A DNA stretch of 64,000 bases from Geomonas diazotrophica (GCF_018919385.1 NZ_JAHLMF010000003.1:124001-188000), one strand, 5' to 3'. Counted from the first letter of the stretch, positions 8,254 to 16,778 are shown. Notes: generated by a model from the sequence alone, not told the origin. Numbers and translations: made by a program.

Positions 8254-8807
8254 AGAACCACCCCCACCCTTCCTCCTATTTCACCCTGTCTAAACCAGAG
8301 CTCTTTCAATGTAATGTGATCCCAGATGCTGGTCCCCTTCACCCTGTGGGCGAACAGCTCGGCCAGGCGCGGCACCTTGCCCAGGTCGCATACCAGCAGC
8401 TCCCCCATCATGCTCAACGACGGTATCCTCTGCACCACCTTCCGGGTCAGCCAGTCGAGGTCGAGCGGCGCAACCGGGCCGAGCCTGAGGAATACGCACT
8501 TGCGCGCGGCGCTGAACTCGATTCCTTCCAGGGTGAAGCTGGCGGAAAAGGGGATGGCGAACGGGACCAGCCGTTTCTTGAGTCGGCCGGAAACGTCGCA
8601 GTAACCGTTCTCAATGACGAGCTTGAATTCCACCAGCTCATCGTCGAGCGCCTTGTCCAGGAACTCGCGCTGCAGGTACTCCTGGGTGATCCGGAATTCC
8701 CGTCGCAGCAGGAGGTCCTTGAGGCTCTGCTCCTGCACCAGCCCCATGAAGGCGGGATCGTTGAGCCGGTCCTGGATGCGGTCCTTGATCTTGTCGATGA
8801 TACCCAT
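8250..8807 (-). CDS. Hypothetical protein between U32 and hslO genes
   Basis: A 185-residue protein without signal peptide or membrane segment; I do not recognise the family. It starts with a charged helix ([15 protein letters not shown]). The middle has paired beta-type stretches ([33 protein letters not shown]), and [20 protein letters not shown] precedes a hydrophobic C-terminal part. It lies three bases after the U32 gene and overlaps hslO by four, so it is almost certainly co-translated with both. The sequence gives no function. Confidence 0.75.
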   Translation of the reverse strand: MGIIDKIKDRIQDRLNDPAFMGLVQEQSLKDLLLRREFRITQEYLQREFLDKALDDELVEFKLVIENGYCDVSGRLKKRLVPFAIPFSASFTLEGIEFSAARKCVFLRLGPVAPLDLDWLTRKVVQRIPSLSMMGELLVCDLGKVPRLAELFAHRVKGTSIWDHITLKELWFRQGEIGGRVGVVL

Positions 8808-8810
8808 GTC

Positions 8811-11189
8811 TTACACCAGCCCGGTACTGAAGTTGAACTCCGAGGCGCCCGGGACGGCAATCCCCTTGCGGAATGATTCCAGCACCCGATCGCGTTCCTG
8901 CTGCTGCAGTCCGGAGAGGTCGAGCAGGAACCTGCCACAGCCGAGCCCGCGCAGGTCGTTTCGGTACTGGGTCAGGGCGAATGGCGTCTGTGCGCTCACC
9001 ACGGTCAGGTGATCCTTCACCTTCACCGAGTACAGGTCGCCCCGGTCCGAGGTGAGCGGCGCGTCGCCCTTCATGTCCTTGATGGCGATCTTCGAGGTGA
9101 TCACCGGAACCGGTGCGTACAGGAGCACCCCGCGCTCGATTTTCAGGTCGCTGGAGAGAAGCTGCGCCATGTTGGCCCGGTCGTCCTCGATGTAGAGGGT
9201 GGCGCGGGACACCCCGAGCTCCTGCCAGGACAGCAGCGCCTGGCTGTTCAGCGAGAAGAGCCGGTAGTCGGTGTTAAGCTCCGCGTCGGTCCCCTTGAAG
9301 AACTGGAAATGGGACAGGTTGGTGAGCTCGAAGCGCTTGAAGCCGGCTTGCAGTATGCCCAGCACCGCGTCGCGGTAGAACGGGAGCTCCGCCTCGAAGA
9401 TGATGAAGGGGAGCTGCCAAACCACCTTGTGCTCGCTCCCCTTGAGCTTGCGGGCGAACGGGCCGAACTGGTGCAGGTTGGCCTTGGAGACCGGCAGCAC
9501 CACCGTGTCGACCAGGTCGCGGTGCAGCTCGTGCCACTCCTTGACGTGCTCGATCTTGACCGCCAGCTCTTCCTTGCCGCGAAACGGGGCGGGACGCTTG
9601 CCGACGAGGGCGGCGAGCGCCTTCTCCCGGTTCTGCGCGCTCCTGTCCTTGAGCGCGCCCAGCGACTGCTCGGAGAGCCAGGCGTAGAAGCGGCGCCGGA
9701 TGTCCTTGAGGACGGGTGGGGGGATCATCAGCGCCGGGAAGTCCGGGGCCGACAGCGAGGTCAGGGTGAACTGGGTGTCGCCGCTCTTGGAGAACTGCGC
9801 GCGCAGCACCCCTTCCATGTCGCTGGTGCGCGAGGGTTCCAACTCACCCAGTTCGAACTCGGTCTGGAGGTCGCTGCCGAGCACCTTGGCGTCGATCTTC
9901 AGCTTCTGGTCCTGGTACGAGAGGGTGAGCCGGCAGGGGATGCTCCCCCCCTTCACCCCTTCCAGGCGCCTGAGGCAGGCGTTCTCGCTCATGGTGAAGG
10001 CGGTCTCGGAAGAGACCTTGAACACCGAGTCGCCCAGCTTGAACGGGAAGGGCGAAGGGGTGGATACCAGGGTGTTTTCCCTGGCGTTCATCACCTTCTT
10101 GCCCCCGATGTAAAGCTCCTTGATGGTGAAGGCGCGACCGGCCATGTCGCTCTTGGGCTGGACGCGGATGCGGTCGCCGACGTGCAGTGCGTCCCGGGTG
10201 TCGAAGCTGATCCGGTTGCCGCGGATCTCCCTGATGTCGCCCAGGTAGCGCCCGGTGGCTCCTTTGATGGAGGGGGTGGAGATGTCGGTCGGGTTTTGCG
10301 AGGCGAGGAAGCCTTTGGTCGGTACCCGCCCGAAGGAAAGTTTCAGGAGCTCCTTGGCCTGGGCAACCTTGGCCGCATGCTCACCCGGCGCGGCGTCGAG
10401 CACCATGCGGTAGGCGCCGATGACGCTGGCAACGTACTCCGCCGACTTCATCCTCCCCTCAATTTTCAGGGAATGGACACCCGCCTCGATGAGCTGCGGG
10501 ATCATCTCGATGCTGGAGAAGTCGTTGGTGGAGAGGTAGTACCCTTCCTTACCCTTGTGCTTGTACTGGCGGCGGCAGGGCTGCGCGCAGCGCCCGCGGT
10601 TGCCGCTGTGCCCGCCCAGAAAGGAGGAAAAGAAGCATTGGCCGGAGATGGAGAAGCAGAGGGCGCCGTGGATGAAGCACTCGATTTCGGCACGGCTCGC
10701 CGCAACGATCGACTTTATCTCGTCGATGTGCAGCTCGCGGGCCAGCACCACGCGTTCGAACCCGAGCTCCTCGAGCTGGCGCACACCCAACGAGTTGTGG
10801 ATGGTCATCTGCGTCGAGGCGTGCAGCGGGATGCCCGGGAAGAATTCCCGCGCCAGGCGTGCCACCGCCATGTCCTGCAGGATCACCCCGTCCACCCGCA
10901 TCGCCTCCAGGGCGGCCAGGTTATCGACGAGCAGCGGCAGTTCGTTTTCCTTGACGAGGGTGTTGAGGGTGACGTAGACCTTCCTGCCGTGGGCATGGGC
11001 GTAGGTAGTCATGCGCTCCATCTGGGGGAGGGTGAAGTTCTTCGCCTTGGCGCGCGCGGAGAAATCGCGCAAACCGGCGTAGACCGCGTCGGCGCCGTTC
11101 TCCATGGCGGCGAAAAAGGCTTCCAGCGAGCCCGCGGGTGAGAGCAATTCGGGTTTATTGGTAGGGACGACGTTCGATTTTAATGACAT
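8811..11189 (-). CDS. U32 family protein, RlhA-like with C-terminal DUF3656-type extension
   Basis: A large (792 aa) U32-family protein. The opening KPELLSPAGSLEAFFAAMENGADAVYAG is the family N-terminus, and ECFIHGALCFSISGQCFFSS followed by GRCAQPCRRQY is the U32 signature with conserved cysteines. In E. coli RlhA a protein of this build hydroxylates 23S rRNA C2501 in an iron- and prephenate-dependent way. The long C-terminal half after about residue 400 suits that subgroup rather than the short TrhP/UbiU proteins. The start was set at the ATG at 11189 (MSLKSN); an in-frame GTG at 11243 lacks support. Confidence 0.85.
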   Translation of the reverse strand: MSLKSNVVPTNKPELLSPAGSLEAFFAAMENGADAVYAGLRDFSARAKAKNFTLPQMERMTTYAHAHGRKVYVTLNTLVKENELPLLVDNLAALEAMRVDGVILQDMAVARLAREFFPGIPLHASTQMTIHNSLGVRQLEELGFERVVLARELHIDEIKSIVAASRAEIECFIHGALCFSISGQCFFSSFLGGHSGNRGRCAQPCRRQYKHKGKEGYYLSTNDFSSIEMIPQLIEAGVHSLKIEGRMKSAEYVASVIGAYRMVLDAAPGEHAAKVAQAKELLKLSFGRVPTKGFLASQNPTDISTPSIKGATGRYLGDIREIRGNRISFDTRDALHVGDRIRVQPKSDMAGRAFTIKELYIGGKKVMNARENTLVSTPSPFPFKLGDSVFKVSSETAFTMSENACLRRLEGVKGGSIPCRLTLSYQDQKLKIDAKVLGSDLQTEFELGELEPSRTSDMEGVLRAQFSKSGDTQFTLTSLSAPDFPALMIPPPVLKDIRRRFYAWLSEQSLGALKDRSAQNREKALAALVGKRPAPFRGKEELAVKIEHVKEWHELHRDLVDTVVLPVSKANLHQFGPFARKLKGSEHKVVWQLPFIIFEAELPFYRDAVLGILQAGFKRFELTNLSHFQFFKGTDAELNTDYRLFSLNSQALLSWQELGVSRATLYIEDDRANMAQLLSSDLKIERGVLLYAPVPVITSKIAIKDMKGDAPLTSDRGDLYSVKVKDHLTVVSAQTPFALTQYRNDLRGLGCGRFLLDLSGLQQQERDRVLESFRKGIAVPGASEFNFSTGLV

Positions 11190-11360
11190 CTGCCTAGAGT
11201 ACCGGAAGGGGTGACACGGGTCAAGCGGCAAGGTCGATCCCACTTAAACGTCTGACTCAGGAAAAGAATCCCCGCTCCCACCCCCCCCCAGGGGGAGGGG
11301 CGTAGGAGCACACGTCGCTATTTAATATAGAGGCGAGCTGATAGGGGGTGGGGTTGAGGG

Positions 11361-11858
11361 CTACTTCTTGGGCTGGATGGGAAGGTACTTATACCTGCGC
11401 CTTTTGCTGGAGAGGTCGGCTAAAGAGTAGAGTTCGGACTGGGCGATGCTCCAGCCGGAAGCCTCTTTCTTGAGATGGACGGCCTTGGTGACGAATTCGG
11501 TGCCGGGGGTGCTGCCCTCGAAACCGAGTCGCGCCTGCACGACGGCGCTCCTGGCGCTTTTCAGCGAGACCCTTGCCTCCTGGATCTTCTCCCAGCAGCA
11601 GGCGGGCTTGCGCGGTGCGGAGGCGAGCCGGTTGGCGAACTTTTCCCTGCCGTCCTTGCCGCTGCTGGTGCGTTGGTAGAGTTCGTCATACCTGCCGTCG
11701 CGCCAGAGGTCGAGGATGGTTTCGAAGTCCTTCAGCACCTCCTGTGTGCTGGCGGACGAGGTGTCGTGGGCGGGGGCGCCGCGCCGGGCACCCTCGGAGG
11801 GCGCGGCAGCGATGGCAACGACAAGCATCAGGATCAGCAAGGGGCGCAGGACGGACAT
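11361..11858 (-). CDS. Secreted hypothetical protein, 165 aa
   Basis: An N-terminal signal peptide (MSVLRPLLILMLVVAIAAAPSEG, cleavage probably after about residue 23) is followed by a soluble domain. That domain has an NTF2- or DUF4864-like feel (a helix FETILDLWRDGRYDELYQRT, then strands ending GWSIAQSELYSL), but I cannot assign a family. Two adjacent Cys (CCWE) lie mid-protein. It has a good SD (GGAGG) and appears monocistronic. Confidence 0.7.
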   Translation of the reverse strand: MSVLRPLLILMLVVAIAAAPSEGARRGAPAHDTSSASTQEVLKDFETILDLWRDGRYDELYQRTSSGKDGREKFANRLASAPRKPACCWEKIQEARVSLKSARSAVVQARLGFEGSTPGTEFVTKAVHLKKEASGWSIAQSELYSLADLSSKRRRYKYLPIQPKK

Positions 11859-11948
11859 GGGTCACCTCCTCCGGTGCAAGTACCCGGAGAGCATACCGTA
11901 AAATGGATGCGGCGCCAGTAAGGGCGCTAGCCCCACCTCTCCGCCACC

Positions 11949-12140
11949 CGTTCACCCGTTCACCCGTTCACCCGTTCACCCGTTCACCCGTTCACCCGTT
12001 CACCCGTTCACCCGTTCACCCGTCCCTCCGTCCCTCCGTCCATCCGTCCATCCGTCCATCCGTCCATCCGTCCATCCGTCCATCCGTCCATCCGTCCATC
12101 CGTCCATCCGTCCATCCGTCCATCCGTCCATCCGCCCATC
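11949..12140. repeat. Octamer tandem repeat, 24 units
   Basis: Perfectly phased 8-base units: nine of CGTTCACC, two of CGTCCCTC, twelve of CGTCCATC and one CGCCCATC (192 bases). The blocks suggest successive expansion of mutated units. It abuts the R2 element that begins at 12142. The short ORFs across it are artefacts of the repeat. Confidence 0.97.
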
Positions 12141-12141
12141 C

Positions 12142-12241
12142 GTAGGGGCGAATAATCATTCGCCCTGATCCTTCATCCTTGTCCAGAGGTAGCGTGTCCT
12201 TCAAGCAGCGGCGCTGGGCGAATAATTATTCGCCCCTACAG
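12142..12241. repeat. R2-family palindromic element
   Basis: A 100-base copy with GTAGGGGCGAATAATCATTC at the left end and GGGCGAATAATTATTCGCCC plus CTACA at the right end. It directly follows the octamer array. The stretch from 12242 to 12337 beyond it shows nothing further. Confidence 0.9.
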
Positions 12242-12337
12242 TGTCATCGCCGGGTGCTGACACTTGGGGAGAAGGGGCGGCCGGGAGGGGAACGCTAAAA
12301 CCTTCCCCCCCTGGCCCCTGGTCCCCAGCCCCTGCCT

Positions 12338-13357
12338 TTACAGCGTCTTCTCTGCTGCTTCCGCGAACAGCTTCAGCCGGTCCATCAGGGCCTGGAACTT
12401 CTTCGGCTTCAAAGACTGCGGCCCGTCGGAAGATGCCTTCTCGGGATCGGGATGCACTTCGATGATCAGCCCGTCGGCGCCGGCGGCAACCGCGGCGTAC
12501 GACATCGGCGCGATGTAGTGGTAGTTGCCGGTGCCGTGGGAAGGATCGATCACGACCGGGAGATGCGTCTTGTTCTTAAGGACCGGGATCGCGGAGAGGT
12601 CGAGGGTGTTCCTGGTGGCGGTCTCGAAGGTCCTGATGCCGCGCTCGCACAGGATGACGGACTGGTTCCCCTCGCTCATGATGTACTCGGCGCTCATCAG
12701 GAATTCCTGGATGGTCATGGACATGCCGCGCTTCAACAGGATCGGCTTGTTGATCTGGCCCACTTTCTTCAGGAGGGCGAAGTTCTGGGCGTTGCGCGCG
12801 CCGATCTGGAGCATGTCGGAGTAGGAGGCGACCAGGTCGACGGACTCGGGGTCGATGACCTCGGTTACGAAGGGGAGGCCGGTGAGGTCGCGGGCCTTGG
12901 CGAGGAGTTTGAGCCCTTCTTCTTCGAGCCCCTGGAAGGAGTAGGGGGATGTGCGGGGTTTGAAGGCGCCGCCCCTGAGCATCTGGGCGCCTGCCGCCTT
13001 TACGGCCTTGGCCGATTCGATGATCTGCTCCTCGTTCTCAACCGAACAGGGCCCGGCCATGACGATCAGTTCCTTGCCGCCGATGGCGAGGGTGTCGGAG
13101 ATGCGCACGACACTCGGCTCTTTCTTCACTTCCTTGGAGGCCAGCTTGTACGGCTGCAGGATGGGGACCACGCTTTCGACCCCCTGCATCGATTCAAGCG
13201 TCTGCAGCACGCTCTTGCCACGCTCGTCGCCGACCGCGCCGATCACGTCGCGGGTGGTGCCGCGGATGATGTGCGGGGTGTAGCCGAGTTCCTTGATCCT
13301 CTTGGTGACTGCGTCCCGCTCCTTCTTTGCCGCTCCTGCCTTCATTACCACGATCAT
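12338..13357 (-). CDS. aroF: 3-deoxy-7-phosphoheptulonate (DAHP) synthase, type I-beta
   Basis: Catalyses the first step of aromatic amino acid synthesis, joining phosphoenolpyruvate and erythrose 4-phosphate. The 339-residue protein has an N-terminal ferredoxin-like regulatory domain (residues 1-70, [20 protein letters not shown]) and the KDO8P/DAHP synthase barrel. Motifs seen are [43 protein letters not shown] and [11 protein letters not shown]. This is the class controlled allosterically through the added domain. SD AAGGAG precedes the ATG. A 240-base leader with an aromatic-rich peptide gene and a terminator lies upstream, so transcription attenuation is likely. Confidence 0.95.
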   Translation of the reverse strand: MIVVMKAGAAKKERDAVTKRIKELGYTPHIIRGTTRDVIGAVGDERGKSVLQTLESMQGVESVVPILQPYKLASKEVKKEPSVVRISDTLAIGGKELIVMAGPCSVENEEQIIESAKAVKAAGAQMLRGGAFKPRTSPYSFQGLEEEGLKLLAKARDLTGLPFVTEVIDPESVDLVASYSDMLQIGARNAQNFALLKKVGQINKPILLKRGMSMTIQEFLMSAEYIMSEGNQSVILCERGIRTFETATRNTLDLSAIPVLKNKTHLPVVIDPSHGTGNYHYIAPMSYAAVAAGADGLIIEVHPDPEKASSDGPQSLKPKKFQALMDRLKLFAEAAEKTL

Positions 13358-13388
13358 ACTCGCTCTCCTTTTGGTTCCCCCAAAGCGA

Positions 13389-13492
13389 AAGGGCCGGAGG
13401 ATTGCTCCCCCGGCCCTTAGTATGATGTTCTGGTAACCTGCTATCCGAACCGTAAGGGGGAGGAGAATCCTGCCACCCCGGCTTCGGTTCGG
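13389..13492 (-). promoter_or_regulatory. aroF attenuator: alternative stems and terminator hairpin
   Basis: In the minus-strand transcript between the leader peptide and aroF there are two strong stems. The first is CCGAACCG pairing with CGGTTCGG (13485-13492 with 13445-13452). The second is a GC-rich hairpin AAGGGCCGG/CCGGCCCTT (13389-13418) followed by TTCGCTTT, a plausible terminator 32 bases before the aroF ATG. A CCCCGG inside the last leader codons (13527-13532) can pair with CCGGGG (13476-13481) within the loop of the first stem. This gives the mutually exclusive pairing expected of an attenuator. Confidence 0.7.
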
Positions 13493-13514
13493 AATTTAGT
13501 ACCTGCTACCTAAA

Positions 13515-13601
13515 TTACACCTCTACCCGGGGCGACGGCCTAAAATAAAAGCCGTACCAAAAGTAAAAGTTAGTAAAGGTAAAGTAGCCGGTGTTGATCA
13601 T
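13515..13601 (-). CDS. Aromatic-rich leader peptide of aroF, 28 aa
   Basis: A 28-codon ORF (ATG at 13601, TAA ending at 13515) too short for routine gene calls. After MINTG, residues 6-20 read YFTFTNFYFWYGFYF: four Tyr, six Phe and one Trp in fifteen codons. It ends RPSPRVEV. This is the composition of attenuation leaders such as those of phe and trp operons, here tuned to all three products of the pathway that AroF starts. The promoter at 13609-13637 places the start of transcription within a few bases of the ATG, so the ORF is probably translated from a leaderless mRNA; no SD is visible. Confidence 0.85.
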   Translation of the reverse strand: MINTGYFTFTNFYFWYGFYFRPSPRVEV

Positions 13602-13608
13602 GACAGCG

Positions 13609-13637
13609 TTAATGCCACTCGAAGGCTCTAATGTCAA
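13609..13637 (-). promoter_or_regulatory. Sigma-70-type promoter for the aroF leader
   Basis: On the minus strand a perfect TTGACA (13637-13632), a 17-base spacer and CATTAA (13614-13609) as -10. Expected transcription start is about 13602, next to the leader peptide ATG at 13601. Confidence 0.65.
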
Positions 13638-13719
13638 CAAAAAAAGTTGCACCTCGCTCACCCCGCCTCAGACCCGCTTTTCACCGGCACTTGCTTGCCC
13701 TGAATTAATTCAATGTTGT

Positions 13720-13748
13720 TTGACAATCAGCACCCTTTCCGCTAATTT
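13720..13748 (+). promoter_or_regulatory. Sigma-70-type promoter for the YqaA/DedA gene
   Basis: TTGACA at 13720-13725, a 17-base spacer and TAATTT at 13743-13748. Expected start of transcription is about 13755, at the ATG of the membrane protein (13756), implying a leaderless message. It diverges from the aroF leader promoter about 80 bases away. Confidence 0.7.
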
Positions 13749-13755
13749 GACCGGA

Positions 13756-14205
13756 ATGCACGAGTGGCTGGTCAATTACGGGTTTTATTCCCTGTTTCTG
13801 CTGAGTTTCCTGGCCGCCACCCTGCTGCCGCTCGGCTCCGAGTGGCTGGTCGTGGCACTGTTGATCGGGCGGCAAAATCCTGTTGCCGTGGTCCTGGTCG
13901 CCACCGCCGGCAACTACCTCGGAGCGCTCAGCACCTACTGGATCGGCCTCTACGGCGGCGACTTCTTGAGGCGCCGGGTGCTGCGCATGGACGAGGAGGC
14001 CACGCTGAAGGCGGAGCGGTTCTACGAACGCTTCGGCTCGTGGTCGCTTCTGTTAAGCTTCCTGCCGGTGATCGGCGACCCGCTCTGCCTGGTCGGGGGG
14101 GTGCTGCAGGTCGGTTTCATCCGCTTTTCCTTCCTGGTCCTGACCGGCAAGCTGGCACGTTACGCGGCGGTCGCCTGGCTCACCCTGGAGGGGGCGGCAC
14201 TCTGA
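13756..14205 (+). CDS. YqaA/DedA-family (VTT domain) membrane protein
   Basis: A 149-residue inner-membrane protein with the N-terminal MHEWLVNYGFYSLFLLSFLAATLLPLGSEWL and GNYLGALSTYWIGLYGGDFL typical of YqaA proteins in the SNARE-associated/VTT superfamily. Three to four hydrophobic segments are visible (about 8-30, 40-65, 95-115, 125-145). FLPVIGDPLCLVGGVL is the conserved re-entrant loop. Relatives are implicated in lipid scrambling and membrane homeostasis. The ATG at 13756 fits the family N-terminus; the frame is open farther upstream but the promoter sits there. Confidence 0.85.
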   Translation: MHEWLVNYGFYSLFLLSFLAATLLPLGSEWLVVALLIGRQNPVAVVLVATAGNYLGALSTYWIGLYGGDFLRRRVLRMDEEATLKAERFYERFGSWSLLLSFLPVIGDPLCLVGGVLQVGFIRFSFLVLTGKLARYAAVAWLTLEGAAL

Positions 14206-14219
14206 AGTACGGAGGTTTG

Positions 14220-15518
14220 ATGCTCAGCTGTACCAAGAAGGTTCTCCCCAACGGATTGCGCCTCGTTTCGGTCGAGATGCCGCACCTGCACAGCGCGGAG
14301 ATTGCCATCTACATAAAAGCGGGAGGCCGCAACGACACCACCGGCAAGGCCGGTATCTCCCATTTCCTGGAGCACATGCTCTTCCGCGGCTCCAGCGAGT
14401 TCGCTTCCAACCTGGAACTTGAGATCGCCTTCGAGGCCATCGGCGGCAGCGTCAACGCGGCGACCGACGAGGAGACCACCTGCTACTTCTCCCGCGTTCA
14501 TCCGGACCAGATCGCCGAGGGGATACGTCTTTTCTCCTCGATGCTTTTGACCCCGACCCTGGAAGGGCTGGAAATAGAGAAGCGGATCATCACCGAGGAG
14601 GCGCTGGAGGACATCAACGAGCGCGGCGAGGAGACCAACACCAGCAACCTCTGCAGCAGGCTGTTGTGGCCCGACCACCCGCTCGGCACTCCCACCATCG
14701 GTTACCTGGAGAGCATCAAGGGGATCACCGAAGAGGACCTGCGCCGCTATCTCGCCGACCACTACGTTCCCGGCAACGCGCTCATCGTCGCGGCGGGAAG
14801 GCATGACTCCGCGCAGTTCTTCGCCGCCTGCGAGCAGTTCTTTGCCGGCTGGAGCGGCGGCAGCGCGATACCGCCGATCCCGGCCAACCAGGTGCAGCAG
14901 GAGCCGTGTTCGGTGTTCGTCAAGGACTCGGACAGCCAGGTGAACCTGCAGATCGCCTTCCGCGGCTTTGCCCGGCAGGACAAGCGCCTCATGGGGCTCA
15001 GGCTGATCAGGCGGATTCTCTCCGGCGGCGGCAGTTCGCGGCTGCACCTGTCGCTGCGGGAGAAGCTCGGCATCGTCTACTCCGTCGACGCGTCCTTGTC
15101 GGCCTACGAGGAGACCGGTGCCTTCGCCATCGAGCTCGCCACCGCGCCGGAGAACCTGGTGCTGGCGGTTTCGGAGGTGCTGCGCGAGGTGAAGAGTCTT
15201 GCCTTCGAGGAAGTCGGGGAGGCGGAGCTGGCGCGGGTCAAAGAAGGGTACTTCTACGATCTCGAGTACAGCGCCGATTCCACCTACGAGATGCAGGTCC
15301 GTTACGGCTGGGGTGAGCTGATGTCGCTGATCAGGACCATCGACGAGGATCGGGCCGAGGCGGCCGCCGTCGGCGCCGAAGAGCTCAAGCTCACGGCGCG
15401 TACCCTGTTTGCCCCGAAGAACCTCGTAGTTGCCGCCGTCGGCCCCTGGAAGGCGCCCGCCAGGCGTGCGGTGGAGAAGCTTATCCGCGAGTACCAGAAG
15501 GGGTGGGCGGGTTTTTAA
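14220..15518 (+). CDS. M16-family zinc peptidase (mitochondrial processing peptidase-like)
   Basis: A 432-residue peptidase of the pitrilysin/MPP family. The inverted zinc motif HxxEH is HFLEH at residues 48-52, within GKAGISHFLEHMLFRGS. The downstream acidic helix containing EKRIITEEALEDINERGEE supplies the third zinc ligand. The opening LPNGLRLVSVEMPHLHSAEIAIYIKAGGRND is standard. The ATG at 14220 has GGAGG six bases upstream; the frame continues upstream through the YqaA gene without a better start. It is cytoplasmic, as no signal peptide is seen. It lies 14 bases after the YqaA gene and is probably co-transcribed. Confidence 0.92.
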   Translation: MLSCTKKVLPNGLRLVSVEMPHLHSAEIAIYIKAGGRNDTTGKAGISHFLEHMLFRGSSEFASNLELEIAFEAIGGSVNAATDEETTCYFSRVHPDQIAEGIRLFSSMLLTPTLEGLEIEKRIITEEALEDINERGEETNTSNLCSRLLWPDHPLGTPTIGYLESIKGITEEDLRRYLADHYVPGNALIVAAGRHDSAQFFAACEQFFAGWSGGSAIPPIPANQVQQEPCSVFVKDSDSQVNLQIAFRGFARQDKRLMGLRLIRRILSGGGSSRLHLSLREKLGIVYSVDASLSAYEETGAFAIELATAPENLVLAVSEVLREVKSLAFEEVGEAELARVKEGYFYDLEYSADSTYEMQVRYGWGELMSLIRTIDEDRAEAAAVGAEELKLTARTLFAPKNLVVAAVGPWKAPARRAVEKLIREYQKGWAGF

Positions 15519-15528
15519 ACAAAAAGGC

Positions 15529-15628
15529 TTTAACGCAAAGGCGCAGAGGCGCTAAGACGCAAAGGGGAGCTGAAGTCATACCTTCAAGATTTTCTTTGCG
15601 GCTCTGCGGCTTGGCGACTTTGCGTTAG
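15529..15628. repeat. R1-family inverted repeat
   Basis: A 100-base imperfect hairpin with arms TTAACGCAAAGGCGCAGAGG and GCGGCTTGGCGACTTTGCGT. It lies between the M16 gene and cbiX and contains no ORF. Confidence 0.85.
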
Positions 15629-15662
15629 GAATTTAGATTCTGGTTTTTCAGACGGAGCAAAC

Positions 15663-16046
15663 ATGAAGACGGCATTACTTTTGATGGCTCACGGCAGCAG
15701 GATCGCCGAGGCGAATAACGCGGTGCACGAGATCGCTAAACGGGTGCAGAAGATGACGCAGTTCGAGATCGTCGAGGTCTCCTTCCGGGAACAGCACCAA
15801 CCCAACATCCAGCAGGGGGTGGACGCCTGCGTGGCGCAGGGTGCTGAGCGCATACTCCTGGTTCCCTACTTCCTTTACATGGGCGCACATGTCCTTGAGG
15901 ACCTCCCCGAGGAGTTGGCGGAGGCGAAGAAACGCCATCCCGGCGTGGAGATGGTGCTCGGCAAACACCTGGGCGTGCACGACAAGCTCGCCGAGGTCGT
16001 GGTCGAAAGGGTGGCGGAGAGCCTGACCGAGCAGAGGTGGCACTGA
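15663..16046 (+). CDS. cbiX: Sirohydrochlorin cobaltochelatase, short CbiX
   Basis: Inserts Co2+ into sirohydrochlorin, the early cobalt step of anaerobic cobalamin synthesis. The 127-residue length is that of the short homodimeric CbiX form. The N-terminal MKTALLLMAHGSR gives the metal-binding His10, and VPYFLYMGAHVLEDLP holds the second conserved His. Short CbiX-like proteins can also be nickelochelatases (CfbA), but the following cbiC and cbiD settle its role. It opens the cobalamin operon and its TGA overlaps the cbiC ATG. Confidence 0.93.
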   Translation: MKTALLLMAHGSRIAEANNAVHEIAKRVQKMTQFEIVEVSFREQHQPNIQQGVDACVAQGAERILLVPYFLYMGAHVLEDLPEELAEAKKRHPGVEMVLGKHLGVHDKLAEVVVERVAESLTEQRWH

Positions 16047-16699
16047 TGTCGGTGCACCTGCGCCCCGAGGAGATCGAGGCGGAGTCTTTCCGCATCATCG
16101 AGGAGGAACTGGGGCCGCACGATTGGAATGCGCAGATGTGGCCGCTGGTGCGCCGTGCCATCCACACCAGCGCCGATTTCGATTACGCCCGCAGCATGGT
16201 GATCACGGATCGGGCGGTGGCCGCCGGCATCGAGGCGCTCCGGGCGGGGCTGGGTGTCGTGACCGACACCACCATGATCATTTCCGGCATGAACAAGGAG
16301 CGGCTCAGCAAGTTCGGTTCGCAGCTCTCCTGCTTCGTCGCTGACCCGCAGGTGGCCAGGGAGGCCAAGGAGCTCGGGGTGACCCGCTCCATCCTCGCCA
16401 TGCGTAAAGCGGCCCGAGACACAAACAACGGCATATTCGTCATCGGCAACGCCCCTACCGCCCTTTTCGAACTGATCAGGCTCGTCCGCGAGGAAGGGGT
16501 GCGCCCCAGGTTGATAGTGGGCTTGCCGGTCGGCTTCGTCGGCGCCGCCGAAAGCAAGGACGCCCTGCGGGAACTGGCGCGGGAATACCCGCAGCTGCAG
16601 TTCGTCACCACCATCGGGCGCAAGGGCGGCTCAAACGTTGCGGCCGCGGTGATGAATGCCATACTGATCCAGGCCGTCGAGGCTGGGACAGCAATCTGA
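16046..16699 (+). CDS. cbiC: Cobalt-precorrin-8 methylmutase CbiC
   Basis: Moves the C11 methyl group to C12, giving cobyrinate. The 217-residue protein begins MSVHLRPEEIEAESFRIIEEEL. It has the catalytic-histidine region VRRAIHTSADFDYARS, then GLPVGFVGAAESK, both signatures of CbiC/CobH. The ATG at 16046 overlaps the cbiX stop and has GAGG about nine bases upstream; a GTG nine bases earlier is possible but less likely. Confidence 0.94.
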   Translation: MSVHLRPEEIEAESFRIIEEELGPHDWNAQMWPLVRRAIHTSADFDYARSMVITDRAVAAGIEALRAGLGVVTDTTMIISGMNKERLSKFGSQLSCFVADPQVAREAKELGVTRSILAMRKAARDTNNGIFVIGNAPTALFELIRLVREEGVRPRLIVGLPVGFVGAAESKDALRELAREYPQLQFVTTIGRKGGSNVAAAVMNAILIQAVEAGTAI

Positions 16700-16778
16700 T
16701 TTTTGATGCCGGGGCCCGTTACCCGGCCTGCTTTCATGTAATACCTTTCAATGTTTTCGTCTTCAGATGGGATGAAAT

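Noticed and set aside
8999-11141. 710-codon plus-strand ORF opposite the U32 gene
   Set aside because: Mirror frame of a high-GC gene; its translation has no recognisable motif, whereas the minus frame has all U32 signatures.
12016-12204. Minus-strand ORF with WTDGRMDG repeats
   Set aside because: Entirely the octamer array translated; 8-base units give a 24-base (8-residue) cycle in any open frame.
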